Notes: generated by a model not told the origin, from the letters alone. Shown: positions 1-11,660, numbered from the stretch's first letter. The stretch: DNA of 32,500 bases from Tubiluchus corallicola (GCA_030141605.1 JAQGDQ010000568.1:37501-70000), one strand, 5' to 3'. Program-made: numbers and translations.

Positions 1-2247
1 AACTTATAATGAATTAATGCCAATACTTGAAATTATGCTCCTCAAATATCAATAATGTATGCTTTTATCTTTAGAATTTGTCTTTCATATTATCAAAACC
101 AGTTGTTGTAAGGTACTTGTGCAGGGCATAATTAGAATATGGACAAATTGTTTCACCAACCGTTTTTGCCTCCCAAATAGTGAACAGGCTTGCATTATTT
201 GCTCAAGTTATTATCAGTTTTAAATTAACTTTATTTCGGCAACATGAAACAATAAATGTTTCAAAACAGCAGAGACTCCCATTGACTCAAATTTGATAAT
301 GATCAACATGGCTGCGTTATCTGCGAAAAAATTCGTTATTTGTTTTACAAAATCGCGTTTCTTTGTGTCGGCGCTACCGATAATTATATAAGTAAACAAA
401 TTCGTTTGATTTCGGTGAAATAAACTTCTCCAAACTTGTTGGTTGATCTCAATTTTGAGCTTAAGTTAGTCTGGCGCGGAGAAATAGGAAGCATTAAAAT
501 CCATGATTATACAGCAAACACATGTAAAAAAGTCATAACATGTCTTTTACATTTTAAATAATATAGAAAACAGAGCTATTCGATACAGCAGTTAAAAAAG
601 AGCAATCGCACATGTCTCAAAAGCATAGAGAACTTAAAATAGCAATAAAAAAATACACAATAAAGATACACAAAAGAACTTTCGTTTTCCTTATGTATTT
701 GTTTATTTACTTGCATAATCTTTTGCATAAAGTACATGATAAAATATGTAAAAAATCTCTTCTAAATAGTTTTATACACAAGACGGAAATACAACTAGAC
801 GGCCATGGCGCTTACTTACAATGGTTAAAAATTGTTAAAATCCACTTACGTGCTTTGCTAAAAACAAAAATATAGAAGAACTTGACTTGAAATATTGATA
901 GGAATAGAATACTAAAATTTCAGTTTGAAATAAATACCAAAACAACCAGATAAGTAAAGAAATTAAAACCGTGAAAGGTAAAAGATTTACTGTTTTTAGC
1001 TCAGCACTGAGTAATACTAAGTAATTACGCTACATATAGGTTATGTTAGATTGGATGCACTAATTATGTCTGCCAGAAAATATGTACTCGCATATATTAT
1101 TATTGTGAATTGTTTTATTAGTTGAATTGTTAAAAATTATCTCTTGTTATTCCTTTGCCAACTTCTCTGAGAAAAGCATTTCAAGGGTAATTTCTTAAAG
1201 ACACATGCGAAATTTTAAAAAAGGGCGTCTTTTATAGGTTAGAAAACCACACGCAAAATTTTCAAAAAAGAAAATCGTGTTTTAGTACAAATTTATGGGT
1301 TGGACAACCAAAATGCTATGTTATTATGATGTATATTCTGGGCAGAAATGATAATACACTTTTGAGATACAAAACAAACTTATAATATGTTATTTAGTTT
1401 TTCATTTCGTGTTTTCGTGTTGCTAGGATTATTTTATTTGAGTTAAATGTGCACTCTGCTGTCAGCACAATTAAAGCGAAAGTTTTATCACTTTAAATTG
1501 ATGATCTTGAAGACGGTATTCACCGACACTATGCAAAGACGGGGGGGGGGTCAGCTAGGGCTCTCATTTTACACGGATCTTCTCAGGAACGATTCTGAGG
1601 TAGCGTTTTTAACATAATTGTGATTTGTCATTTTTAACATAAAAATCGTTGAATGCCCTTTATAGTCTCACGATGATTATTTATTTGTTTATGGAACTTT
1701 CACCCTAACGGGCCTCATCAGCTGAAATATTACAGATAAAATGTTGAAATAGTATATACCAGTGTGAAGCAAGAACAAGTAAATTAACGATTAAAAGTAA
1801 CAAGAACAAGAACAATTAAAAATAAAAAATAGTGGCTAGCCATCATATCTAAAATGTAACAAGTTAGAGAAAGAATAAAAAATGACTGCATAGAAAGAAA
1901 AAACAAGCACTATACAATTGGTCTTCCCAGAATAAAAGCTCAAATGAGGGCAATAAAAATAACACGAATAAATTGACATTCGTGAATAGACTGTGCTGCT
2001 AATCTGAGCGTGAGGTGTGTAAAATTTGGCAGTTTATTAACGTGTTTTATGTTAATCTCAATAAACGTCTATAAATGCAAATTAATACGTATGATGCAAT
2101 GAAATAAAAAAGATGGTTGCAAAGCTAGCAGTTTAAAGGTAGTTTTAATTTTCTATCATTTGTTTTGATTGAAATTTCTTTGTGTTTCATATTAGTAGTC
2201 ACAATACATTTACAATTCCTAGCTTCATAATTTCTTTATTTATATTT
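1..2247. other. AT-rich intergenic DNA with a retroelement-like 3' end
   Basis: No convincing gene was found; the open frame at 612-875 is Lys/Ile-rich, has no recognisable domain, and looks like chance. There is a run of ten G at 1541-1550. On the minus strand, 1675-1730 reads CTGATGAGGCCCGTTAGGG followed by GAAAG and then tandem AATAAA-type hexamers, which resembles the 3' end of a retroelement. The A-rich DNA at 1730-1980 would then be its 3' UTR. The element family is not identified. Confidence 0.35.
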
Positions 2248-2307
2248 TTTGCGTCTTATCAATGTATAATGTAAGTAATCTTTCCTTATACATTGATAAG
2301 ATGCAAA
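2248..2307. repeat. Near-perfect inverted repeat: 22-bp arms, 16-nt loop
   Basis: The left arm (2248-2269) and right arm (2286-2307) are complementary over 22 positions, with a single G.T wobble at the fifth. The core is CTTATCAATGTATAA against TTATACATTGATAAG. The 16-base loop occupies 2270-2285. AT-rich flanks could extend a weaker lower stem. The right arm runs straight into an (AAT)n array. The size matches a pre-miRNA hairpin, but a small palindromic mobile element or a local inverted duplication is equally possible. Confidence 0.85.
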
Positions 2308-2362
2308 TAATAATAATAATAATGATGATGATGATGATGATAATAATAATAATAAAAATAAA

Positions 2363-2457
<95 letters not shown>
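2305..2457. repeat. (AAT)n microsatellite with ATG and AAAAT interruptions
   Basis: A trinucleotide array of about 150 bases. It begins as AAT, passes through six ATG units, AAT again, two AAAAT-like units, and then a long pure AAT tract. Translations of it are poly-Ile or poly-Leu and are not genes. Confidence 0.98.
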
Positions 2458-2549
2458 GTAAAATAAAATGTACACGGGAAATAAGTGTCTAAAAAATAAA
2501 GGACATTAACCCCCGATTCTACACCGTCTTTCGATAAGTTGAAAACTTT

Positions 2550-3036
2550 TTTATGTTTTTACCGGGCTGTCTAATTTTCGTTGTACATGACATATGTTTT
2601 GTGAGTTGTGAACCGATTGTGCGTGTGAGAGACATTCGGACTCCTCGGAAATGCGTTGCACAAAAACAGGTGCCGTACCTTTCAGTTTAGATGCGTTCAG
2701 TTGTGACGTAGTGCACGCGTTCGGGAGCTCAGGATTGAGCACAGAAGTGTAAACTTCTATTTTAAATATTAAATTTGCCGAAGGGTTGTGTCCCACACTG
2801 AATGTTGTGCACTATTACTGTATTTCAACGCGATACTGAGGATTATAAACAACGCTCATGGAATGTTTGTGCTGCTCAAAGTTGAGTTCAGTTTTGCTGT
2901 CATCATTAGTTGGGCTTGCGTGCCGTTAATTAAATCTTTAACTACTTATCAGAAACGCTATTGTAGGTGCCAAAATGTATATTTTCCGTATTTCAAAATG
3001 GGATTGGATATGAAAAATCATCATGTCTTCTTTTAA
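2550..3036 (-). mobile_element. TIR element family, copy E (left end degraded)
   Basis: Reverse-strand match to the family also found at 8081, 14118, 17949 and 24566. Shared blocks include GTTGCACAAAAACAGGTGCC, then TACCTTTCAGTTTAGATGCG, CATCATTAGTTGGGCTTGC, TTATCAGAAACGCTATTG and ATATGAAAAATCATCATG. The right end stops at TTTTAA (TTAA at 3033-3036), as expected for the outer edge of the family. The low-coordinate end (2550-2640) has diverged, so the boundary is approximate. Confidence 0.75.
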
Positions 3037-4660
3037 GTTATCACAAAGAGTGGTGTGTTTATGGGATTCGCAGTTTAATATCAGTAATACTTACTGTAAA
3101 AAACTGAAAAAAGGTTTAATTGTCACCATTAACATTAAACTGTACTTGATAGAATTATTCATAGAATAACATTCATAATAGAATGAAATTTTGTCTGTAT
3201 GATACACGCTACTTCTGATGTGCAATTATGCATTCTTAGTTCTCATGTTGTTAACTATAATTACAACAATTGTTCTGAAGGATTACTAATCTGATGATAT
3301 CTTCTTGCACCTCCGAACAAAAGTGCCATTTGTCCTCTTTCGCCACCTTTGTCACCTCTTTGAGGACATATCTCAGGACGTGATGCTGTGAAAAAAGTAG
3401 AGGGCGTGCAGTGTTGCCCTAGCGATGGTAATCACCTTGTTGCGTCGACCGTCCACGTCCATTGTTCTTACGTCAACATTGGTCCATCCCTATGACAACA
3501 GGACAACATCCACTTTGTCAACGTGTCAACATAAGTCTTGTGCCAGCAGGGTTCAATTGATGAGTACCATTCACTAGAGAAAGGATCCATTCAGGCAGTA
3601 TCCACCCAACTATCTCAGCATTACACAGATTCAAACAATGCTAATCAATGCTAGGTTACGCTGTTTTGACACCAAGTAATCTGACCATTCAGTGGGTAAT
3701 ACAATGACGGATAGTGTTTGCATTACCGTAAATCTTCCATAATTCCGTATTTTCTCTGGGAGTCATAATCCGGGCTTGGGGAAATAGAGACACAGACACT
3801 TGATTAGGTAGCATTGTTCTTAGCGAGATCTATTCAGCAAGGTAAACAGATTTTCAACACATCTGCCCAGGCTTACGTGAGTTGCCTTCCTTTAACAATC
3901 CTACACACACCCACGTAACATAGTGTCTAAATCTATGAGATTTAGACAAAACATATGAACTGCTATGCCTAATTAGTGATAAACCGTGACTGAATGGACT
4001 TGATCAGGTGTCTTCATCACACTTATGTAGTGCTTACGTCTTACTTGACATGTGCACCAAGTGCAAGAGAATTGTCAAAGGAGAGGAATTTGTGTAACCT
4101 TACTGACAGTATTATTGTTGACATTGCGATAACTGCGCGTGTGTTGGCCTATTTACTGGAAAAACTTTTTGTAATATACTTCTTCCAAGCACTATTTTTC
4201 TTTGCAACACCTGATAGTTGTAGAAAAACAGAATTAAGGAGCTTATGTCCTTTTTTGCAAAATAACAGAAAATTAATTCATTTCAAACTTAAAGTCTTTA
4301 GTATAGAGGGCGATTTCTATTCTTCCGTGATGTGCTATATTGTTTTTTCTGAATAAAAAAATCCATAAAATTGGTTTTCGATGATTTTTAAGCATATTTT
4401 TAATTGTCGTCTGAGAATAGTCTACTTTGCTGGACTGTAACGCCCTGTTTTTTTAAAGTCAGATTTTTCATTTTGCCTACGCAATCCTTATCATTATTAA
4501 CCATCTCCCCTCCCATATAATTTCCATTTTAAACAACGTTTTTGCAACTGAATGATCAAATCTCTGGGTGGATTGTAATATGGTGTACAATGTATTGATA
4601 ATAATTACAATTCAACTTTAACTAACTTGCTTCTTAATTTCTGATTGGGAAATTACCTAG
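3037..4660. other. Intergenic sequence, no gene recognised
   Basis: The part at about 3290-3900 is more balanced in composition and non-repetitive (words such as CACCTTTGTCACCTCTTTGA and GTTGCCCTAGCGATGG). It could be regulatory, but nothing specific is recognised. The open frame at 3994-4356 (120 codons) has no domain I know, runs into AT-rich sequence, and is probably chance. Confidence 0.4.
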
Positions 4661-6128
4661 CAGAAAAAGTTCCAACGCGCACAGGAAAGACGGCCAAAGC
4701 AGCCAATGTTATTGAAGGTCAAATGTGACCAAAATGCTGATAGTTTTAAGGCAATGTTCAATGAGAACCCAATTTCAAACTTGAGATTAAACAATGATAT
4801 TAGCCATTCATTATTGTATCGACTTACAAGTGTTTAATATTTCAACTCGTAAATGTGGAAGCCGTAATACTTAACCTACGACAGCAGAACTGGGTTTTAG
4901 CAAATGAAAAAATAATAGATTTTCCACATCCGGGTATTTTCTACCTACATTTTGCCCTTTGTGTACTGACCGCGACCACCTAGATTGTTACCCCATGTTT
5001 ACTTCTACTTAATTCCGCTTTTCAACGCTTCACAAACTCACACAGCCTCTCTTGCGTTGCCTTCTTATTATAAAACAGCGCAAATCTATTTAGTAGGATA
5101 CAATAGTAACAATGCCGGCCGCCTGGAGCGCTGCTTCTTCTAATGTTGTGAAGTTGCGCTCGAGTATTGTTTGTTTGCCAAGCCGTAATGGCGAACGGGC
5201 TACCAACGTTGTTTATTTAAATGTCGAATATGTTTATATTCTAGGATTATTGAAATAAGTTTGGGGCGGCTTATGCTGCACTGAAATAAACCAGCGGTTT
5301 CAGCCTGGCACCCCCGAGCTGGGGGGTTTCAAGCATCGCTTCGTGATTGGGTCGAAATGGCCACTAACAATGACTCTGTTTATTTTACATTATCCATTCA
5401 TATGCAGTATGTAGTGATTATGTTTGTACAACATATAGGGTATTAATGGCGAGGTTATGGAAACAGTGTTGGATTTGACTGGCAATTTGAGTTGGTATTC
5501 TCACCCGTCTAGTAAGGTACTTGAACACGTAAAGCTTCAAGTGTTTCCCAGTTTCAAAGAACCTTTGGGCACCGCAGCGTGTGTTTTCATAAGCTGTTTT
5601 TACTGAGCATTATTCGTTGTTTAGTGCTTAAAAGTAATTTTCCACCGAACAATAATCATGTAGACCTGACCAAGCCTTTCGACATCAGACTTGCCAACTG
5701 TATGTTGTTCCCATTGGAAAGGGATTATAAGTCTGATCAAGACAAATCAACAGCTGAGAGGAGTAATGATTCTGCTTTTGCAACTTTGTTTTTGATCTTA
5801 TTTTTTTAAAATTTATTTTCCATTTTATTTAGTGTTGTTACTCTGTTTCGTTATTTGTGAAAAAGTGAACTTAGAAACGTAATGTTTCTAACCTATTATA
5901 ATGTATAACACTTGCAATAAAGGACTTGTAACATTTTTGTACATTATTATGATGATAATTATAATTTTAATCATCGGATATCATATGAACTTTATTGGAC
6001 GATAACGAGATATTAATACTCGGATTTACTATGTTACAGTTTTGATCGATTAATTAATTAGTTAATTATTTCAGTTTTCTATATTGCTATCATTATATTA
6101 TATACCAATATATTTCCATATTATACCA
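4661..6128. other. Intergenic sequence, partly balanced composition
   Basis: No gene was found. Around 5100-5350 the sequence is richer in G+C, with a NotI-like GCCGGCCGCC at about 5114 and the small hairpin ACCCCC-GAGCT-GGGGGG at 5310-5326. The frame at 5579-5809 has no recognisable domain. From about 5850 on, the DNA becomes very AT-rich. Confidence 0.35.
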
Positions 6129-6405
6129 ACTTGTCAATGTATTGTATTATGATAAGTGTATAAAGACGATATTTTTATCTGTAACACAATAAATGATACG
6201 TATTTACATTAAAAAGTTTATTATTAGTAATTAATTTAATTTAGTAGTAATAAATTTAGTTATTTATAATGCTACCGTAATGCCAAACTTGTCAATTGCA
6301 TTATGATATGCGAACAAAGACGATATATTTAGTTTTATCGCAATAAATGATACATAGCTACATTAAAATGTTTATTAGTAGTAGTGGTTTATTATTAATT
6401 AAAGT
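6129..6405. repeat. Diverged tandem duplication, period about 158 bp
   Basis: Two copies begin with ACTTGTCAAT at 6129 and 6287. Both continue with a TTATGATA word, AAAGACGATAT, a TTTTATC word, CAATAAATGATAC, and TACATTAAAA followed by GTTTATTA. Small insertions and substitutions separate them, so the duplication is old. It is non-coding and very AT-rich. Confidence 0.8.
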
Positions 6406-7024
6406 AATTAAAGAATTTTTTGTATTAATTATAATGTTAAACTTCTGTAGCGCGGTTTGGTTTAAAACTGCCTTCATTTGTCGGAAATTGCCGCTTATTA
6501 GAAATCTGGAAACGAATATCTTAACGTAGCTGTAATAAAATATAGTAGCTTCAGTTTGGCAAAATGCCAAAATGGTACATGTCTGCTACAAATTATTTCC
6601 TGTTCTATACTGTTTTTGGAGACAATTTCAAAGCCCTACCGATATTTGTACACAACCGATGTAAAGGAGTAACGCCGGTGCTGAAGTTGCGAAACTTTGC
6701 GCCTCCTCCGCGAGGGGCTTCCTCGTATTTAACAACAGTCACAGCGGGTAGATAATGTGTATCTCAATGTCACAGGAAACAGAACTAATGACAGGATGCT
6801 GATGGTCTGTTGTAAGACATTCTGGAACTCATGTTACATGAAAGAAAACAAGACATGGATAGACCACGCCAGTGTGTTGGTAATTATGTAGAACAGGCTA
6901 GACTGTGTAATTATGTACGACCTGCCAAAACTGACTGCATAACAATTATGATAAAATGAGCTAATGTCACACAGGCTAATGTCTGACAGTAAGCTTCAAT
7001 CTTTAGAAAAAGTAACAAAGTGGC
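6406..7024. other. Intergenic sequence, no gene recognised
   Basis: A short GC-richer patch at about 6660-6750 (CTCCTCCGCGAGGGGCTTCCTC) stands out. At 6860-6960, related phrases around TAATTATGTA and ACAGGCTA repeat two or three times as loose direct repeats. The short frames here have no recognisable domain. Confidence 0.4.
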
Positions 7025-7028
7025 ATAT

Positions 7029-7222
7029 TATCATCGTCATCATTATCATCATCATCATCATCATCATCGTCATCATCACCATCATCGTCATCATCATCAT
7101 CTTCTTCTTCTTCTTCTTCAGCATCATCATCATTCATCATCTTCATCTTCTTCTTCTTCATCAGCATCATCATCATCATCATCATCATCATCACTATCAG
7201 CATCAGCATCATCATCATCATC
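7029..7222. repeat. Compound (CAT)n/(CTT)n trinucleotide array
   Basis: About 190 bases of imperfect ATC repeats interrupted by CTT blocks and AGC variants. It reads as poly-His, Ser, Ile or Asp in the different frames; none of these is a gene. Confidence 0.97.
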
Positions 7223-7229
7223 GTAAGTT

Positions 7230-7330
7230 TTTTTGAAACCTTTATTTGCGGGCATACAATTTATAACACATAAATTTGATTGCAAAAACATATTATACTA
7301 AGTAAATTCGTAAAACAAATTTACAAAATC
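7230..7330 (-). mobile_element. Possible retroelement 3' end abutting the trinucleotide array
   Basis: On the minus strand this reads CCCGCAAATAAAGG, then a few A-rich bases, and then the (GATGAT)n array. A poly(A)-type hexamer a few bases before a simple repeat is the same arrangement seen at the 3' ends near 26670, 31940 and 32481. No coding sequence remains, so this is weak evidence. Confidence 0.3.
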
Positions 7331-7488
7331 AGGTGTGTTTCACTGCCAAATTCTTTAACAATTTCACTTCGTCAAAACATCACTAACTTAGTTTAAATTT
7401 TTAATCATAGCATTTATAAACACATGCATCTTACATACGTGTATCATCAAATAGAAATTCTATCTATATTCTATATATATATAGAAAT

Positions 7489-7793
<305 letters not shown>

Positions 7794-8080
7794 GTAAAAG
7801 ATCAGTTAACACTACCTGTGTGCAGTTATGAAGGTATGAGGATATGAAGTTAAGCAACAATGAATCTGGTGAGTAAACAGATGCGTAGCCGACTAGGAAA
7901 CTCTAGGAAACAACTACTGCTCGCGTTATTTAGGACTACCATCTCAAGGAAGCATGTATACAGATAAAAACTATAAAACAGTTTACTGACAATTGTTGAA
8001 TTAAAATTTTACTGAATTATGTAATTCAGTTCTCTGATTTTTAAACGGGCGATCTTTAGAAAATTTGGGAGGTTTGAGGT

Positions 8081-8623
8081 TTAAAGGAAAACAGGATGAT
8101 TTTTCACATCCCACCCATTTTGAAGTACGGTAAAAAAAAGTATAGATTTTCACACCGATAATAATGACAAAGCGTTTCAGACAATTAAATGCTAAATTAA
8201 AACTTTAACTAACGACGGGCGAAGTGATGACATCACAAACTAACATAATTTTCAACAGCATAAACATTCCACGCGCGTGTTGCACGTGTTTGGGAAAACA
8301 AAAATTGAAGTTTCCGGCAAATTTTACGTTCAAAATTCAAATTTCGAGTTTACCATGAGCTCTCAAAAACGTTGGCACTACGTCGCAACTCAACACATCT
8401 GAACTGAGAGGTACAGCTTCTGTTTTTGTGCAACGCGTTTCCTAGATGCAGACGATAGTAGCGAATGGCGAGATACACGTAACTTCGAATAACACGAAAT
8501 TATGCTTCTGCGGTAAAATTTCTTTCACGTAAGTCATTCTTGGAAAATCAGTGTTGCCTTTCAATGCTTCGTAGGCTAGATTGTTTTGAGCTGTAGTTTA
8601 AGATTGTGCCCGGTTTTCCTTCA
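8081..8623 (+). mobile_element. TIR element family, copy A (non-autonomous DNA transposon-like)
   Basis: 543 bp. The left end is TTAAAGGAAAACAGG. The right end, read inward on the other strand, is TTGAAGGAAAACCGGGC, so the ends form an imperfect terminal inverted repeat starting at a TTAA-like word. Internal blocks shared with copies B-E are GATGATTTTTCACATCC, GATGACATCACAAACTAAC, ACATTCCACGCGCGTGTTGC, CATCTGAACTGAGAGGTACA and CACGTAAGTCATTCTTGG. There is no transposase frame. TTAA at the ends fits the TTAA-target superfamilies (piggyBac or Kolobok); the AGG after TTAA is not the usual piggyBac CCC. The superfamily is undecided. Confidence 0.8.
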
Positions 8624-8639
8624 ATTTCAAGTAACCAAA

Positions 8640-9130
8640 ATAATAACCGTTAATAATTAGAAGAATTCAAGTGGGACTGGCTGGCAATGTAAACCATCTG
8701 TTATCTCTCACAGTGCCAATTAGTAAATCACTTACAAATACGTGATCAGATGTTGTACAATAAGCTCATTCGTTCCTCTAGGCAGTTGTTGGCATTAATC
8801 CCATAAATATTATAACAATATTGTGCACTAAGGCGAAGAGACTTGTTCAAAACGTTTAATGAGGGCCAACCTGGCGCTAATTACCTTTTGCAACCTTTAA
8901 AGTTTTTTCCAGGGCAGCTGATTTAACTCTTAATCATTGAAACGTATTACGTATGTAGATGCAACCGAATCTAATTATGCAGTTGTAAATCGTTAAAACA
9001 AGATTTAAATTTCTCATCTTTTGGTACAAAGTGACAGTGTGTTATTAATTAGATGAAAGTTTAATTAGCAGGTTGTCATTGCAAGCTTATGAAGCAGGTG
9101 AATAACGACATTTTTCATTTTTAAATTGGG
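8640..9130. promoter_or_regulatory. Candidate conserved non-coding / enhancer region
   Basis: Balanced, repeat-free sequence without an ORF, dense in homeodomain-type words: CAATTAG (8717), TAATCC of the Otx/bicoid type (8796), GCTAATTACC (8876), ATTAATTAG (9044) and TTAATTAGC (9061). It also has CAGCTG and Sox-like CAATATTGTG. It lies about 7 kb beyond the 3' end of FoxG. Function is inferred from composition only. Confidence 0.35.
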
Positions 9131-9873
9131 GATGCGTTTAACCGTATTATTGATGCATGCTGAATCGTTAGTTGAAAAAACTTTGAAAAAAAATACAAAA
9201 AGTATTGTGTTCACACCCTGCTCAGCAATTCTATTTTTTTATATATCTGCTCATAAATAATATTTTAAATATTATTATAAAATGTCCAGTAAACAAATGA
9301 ATATTATGTAATTACCAATGCGTATTCATAATGTGCTTTTCACATGCTGACCTTGAATTACAAAATGTTTTTTCACTTGGTTCTCAAACATGTTACTCAT
9401 TGTAGGATTGCTTTTATAACGCTGATAGAATTTAGTGAATTTTAAAGCCATTCAATACATTTCGTTTTTAATTTTGCTATTTTGGTAATAACTACTTGGG
9501 CGTATAGTAACAAATTTGCCAGTTTTCAAAATTTCAAAAAAACAAAATTTAGTGATTTATTTACTGTATTTCTAAATTAGAATTATTTTGTATTGGCTAA
9601 TAAAACAAGTTTTGTGCTAAAATTTTTCTTAATTTGGAAATTCATCTTTCTTTTAAATTTTTGTTGAATGTGCACAAAACATTACGACATTAAAGACGTT
9701 CTAAACCGACACTGTCATTCAAGAGTTGTCTACGCGGATCGCAGCTTCTTCGTGATATTGTTATAAACTTTTACTGTGATTTTTGTTTAGCTAATATTCA
9801 CAAAATGGCGACTTGTCATGTATGAACAACTTGTTATGTATGAAGTCTCATCTACTCCCAGTTTCCAACTTTT
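9131..9873. other. AT-rich intergenic DNA, nothing recognised
   Basis: A-rich and T-rich runs and a near-palindrome around 9258-9280 (AATAATATTTTAAATATTATT region). No gene, RNA or mobile element recognised. Confidence 0.5.
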
Positions 9874-10926
9874 CACGACAAGAAATGATTTAAGACTTTG
9901 TACATTTAACACACGACAAGAAGTTATTTAAGAGTTTGTACTGTTAACACACGACAAGAAGTTATTTAAGAGTTTGTACTATTAACACACCACAAGAAGT
10001 TATTTAAGAGTTTGTACTATTAACACACCACAAGAAGTTATTTAAGAGTTTGTACTATTAACTCACCATAATAAGTTATTTAAGAGTTTGTACTATTAAC
10101 ACACCATAATAAGTTATTTAAGAGTTGTACTATTAACACACTACAAGAAGTTATTTAAGAGTTTGTACTGTTAACACACCACAAGAAGTTATTTAAGAGT
10201 TTGTACATTTAACATACGACAAGAAGTTATTTAAGAGTTTGTACTATTAACACACCACAAGAAGTTATTTAAGAGTTTGTACTATTAACACACCACAAGA
10301 AGTTATTTAAGAGTTTGTACTGTTAACACACCACAAGAAGTTATTTAAGAGTTTGTACTATTAACACACTACAAGAAGTTATTTAAGAGTTTGTACTATT
10401 AACACACCGCAAGAAGTTATTTAAGAGTTTGTACTATTAACACACTACAAGAAGTTATTTAAGAGTTTGTACTGTTAACACACCACAAGAAGTTATTTAA
10501 GAGTTTGTACTATTAACACACCACAAGAAGTTATTTAAGAGTTTGTACTATTAACACACCGCAAGAAGTTATTTAAGAGTTTGTACTATTAACACACTAC
10601 AAGAAGTTATTTAAGAGTTTGTACTGTTAACACACCACAAGAAGTTATTTAAGAGTTTGTACTATTAACACACCACAAGAAGTTATTTAAGAGTTTGTAC
10701 TATTAACACACCGCAAGAAGTTATTTAAGAGTTTGTACTATTAACACACTACAAGAAGTTATTTAAGAGTTTGTACTGTTAACACACCACAAGAAGTTAT
10801 TTAAGAGTTTGTACTATTAACACACCACAAGAAGTTATTTAAGAGTTTGTACTATTAACACACCGCAAGAAGTTATTTAAGAGTTTGTACTATTAACACA
10901 CTACAAGAAGTTATTTAAGAGTTTGT
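9874..10926. repeat. 38-bp minisatellite, about 27 tandem units
   Basis: The unit is CACAAGAAGTTATTTAAGAG followed by TTTGTACTATTAACACAC. Copies are nearly identical; most variation is at the base before TTAAC (A or G) and in the CCAC/CCGC/CTAC word. The first unit at 9874 is more diverged (AAATGATTTAAGACTTTG), as are units ending TACATTTAACA. One unit near 10124 has lost a base. 38 is not a multiple of 3 and stops occur in every frame, so it is not coding. It ends in a T/G-rich insertion (10926-10970), after which one further unit-like copy appears at about 10975-11000. Confidence 0.98.
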
Positions 10927-10928
10927 TG
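10472..10928. repeat. Higher-order repeat (4 x 38 = 152 bp) within the minisatellite
   Basis: Scoring units by the base before TTAAC and by the next variable word gives a strict order: G-CCAC, A-CCAC, A-CCGC, A-CTAC. This block of four occurs three times in succession up to the end of the array. The upstream units do not follow the order, apart from a partial run just before it. This indicates recent amplification in four-unit steps. Confidence 0.9.
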
Positions 10929-11000
10929 TTGGTTTTTGGTTTGTTTTTTGTTTTTGGTTTTTTTTAGAAGAAGTGATTTAAGAGTTTGTACTATTAACAC

Positions 11001-11379
11001 AAAACACGTGAATGTGATCTGAAACTCGTGCATGTCTAATATGTGTTTTGTGCGAAAATTACGTAAATATTTATTAGCCTAGAGGAATAAGCAAGTGTTT
11101 TAGAAAGTAAGTCTTTCATTCGTGAAGGGAAAAAATTGTGATGCTTCTCGCAATTAGTAACAACAACTAACCTTATTATAATATAATTATAGTTACATAT
11201 TATTTTTAGTCTAATTATAATCAGTTTTATACTGTTTACACTGAAAGCAGCCAAAGAATAAATTAGAAAAGGAATCTGACGTATATATTGATTTAACTCT
11301 TGCACTTGTATCACACAATTCGTGTAAGCATTACCCTTTTGTTTATTATCACGTCCTTGGACAGACATACCCAATCGAT
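11001..11379. other. Intergenic sequence, no gene recognised
   Basis: AT-rich. The minus-strand frame at 11036-11374 (112 codons) shows no domain, signal peptide or similarity I recognise, and is likely chance in AT-rich DNA. Confidence 0.45.
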
Positions 11380-11660
11380 CAAGAAATCTCAGTGTGGAAA
11401 CACCTGATCGAAATAATGAGCCCTGCAGGCCTAATGAGTACTGTTGGTCTAATGAATCTGCGAAGCCAGTTCAACCGCCCCTAATGGCGCGGAGAGCTCT
11501 CATTTACACCTTGAAATGTTTGTAAACATCACGTAGCTTGCAACAATTTTCACTGGTAACTACTACGGACGTGCTGGTTTACGAGTATCTAATAGTAGGT
11601 GTAACTGAGTAGGCAGGGTTGATAGTTCTACCCATAGATTAACTGTTGACTCTTCCCCGT
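11380..11660. promoter_or_regulatory. Candidate conserved non-coding / enhancer region with a Fox site
   Basis: Non-repetitive, balanced sequence. It holds repeated CTAATGA words (CCTAATGAGTA, TCTAATGAATC), CCTAATGGCGCG, and a strong forkhead motif in ATGTTTGTAAACATCA (11516-11531, TGTAAACA core). The Fox motif near a Fox gene makes auto- or cross-regulation possible; this is inference. Confidence 0.3.

Noticed and set aside
9874-10928. Minisatellite as a CRISPR-like array
   Set aside because: The units are contiguous with no unique spacers, and the genome is eukaryotic.
11036-11374. 112-codon minus-strand frame
   Set aside because: No recognisable domain, AT-driven composition and no flanking gene signals.
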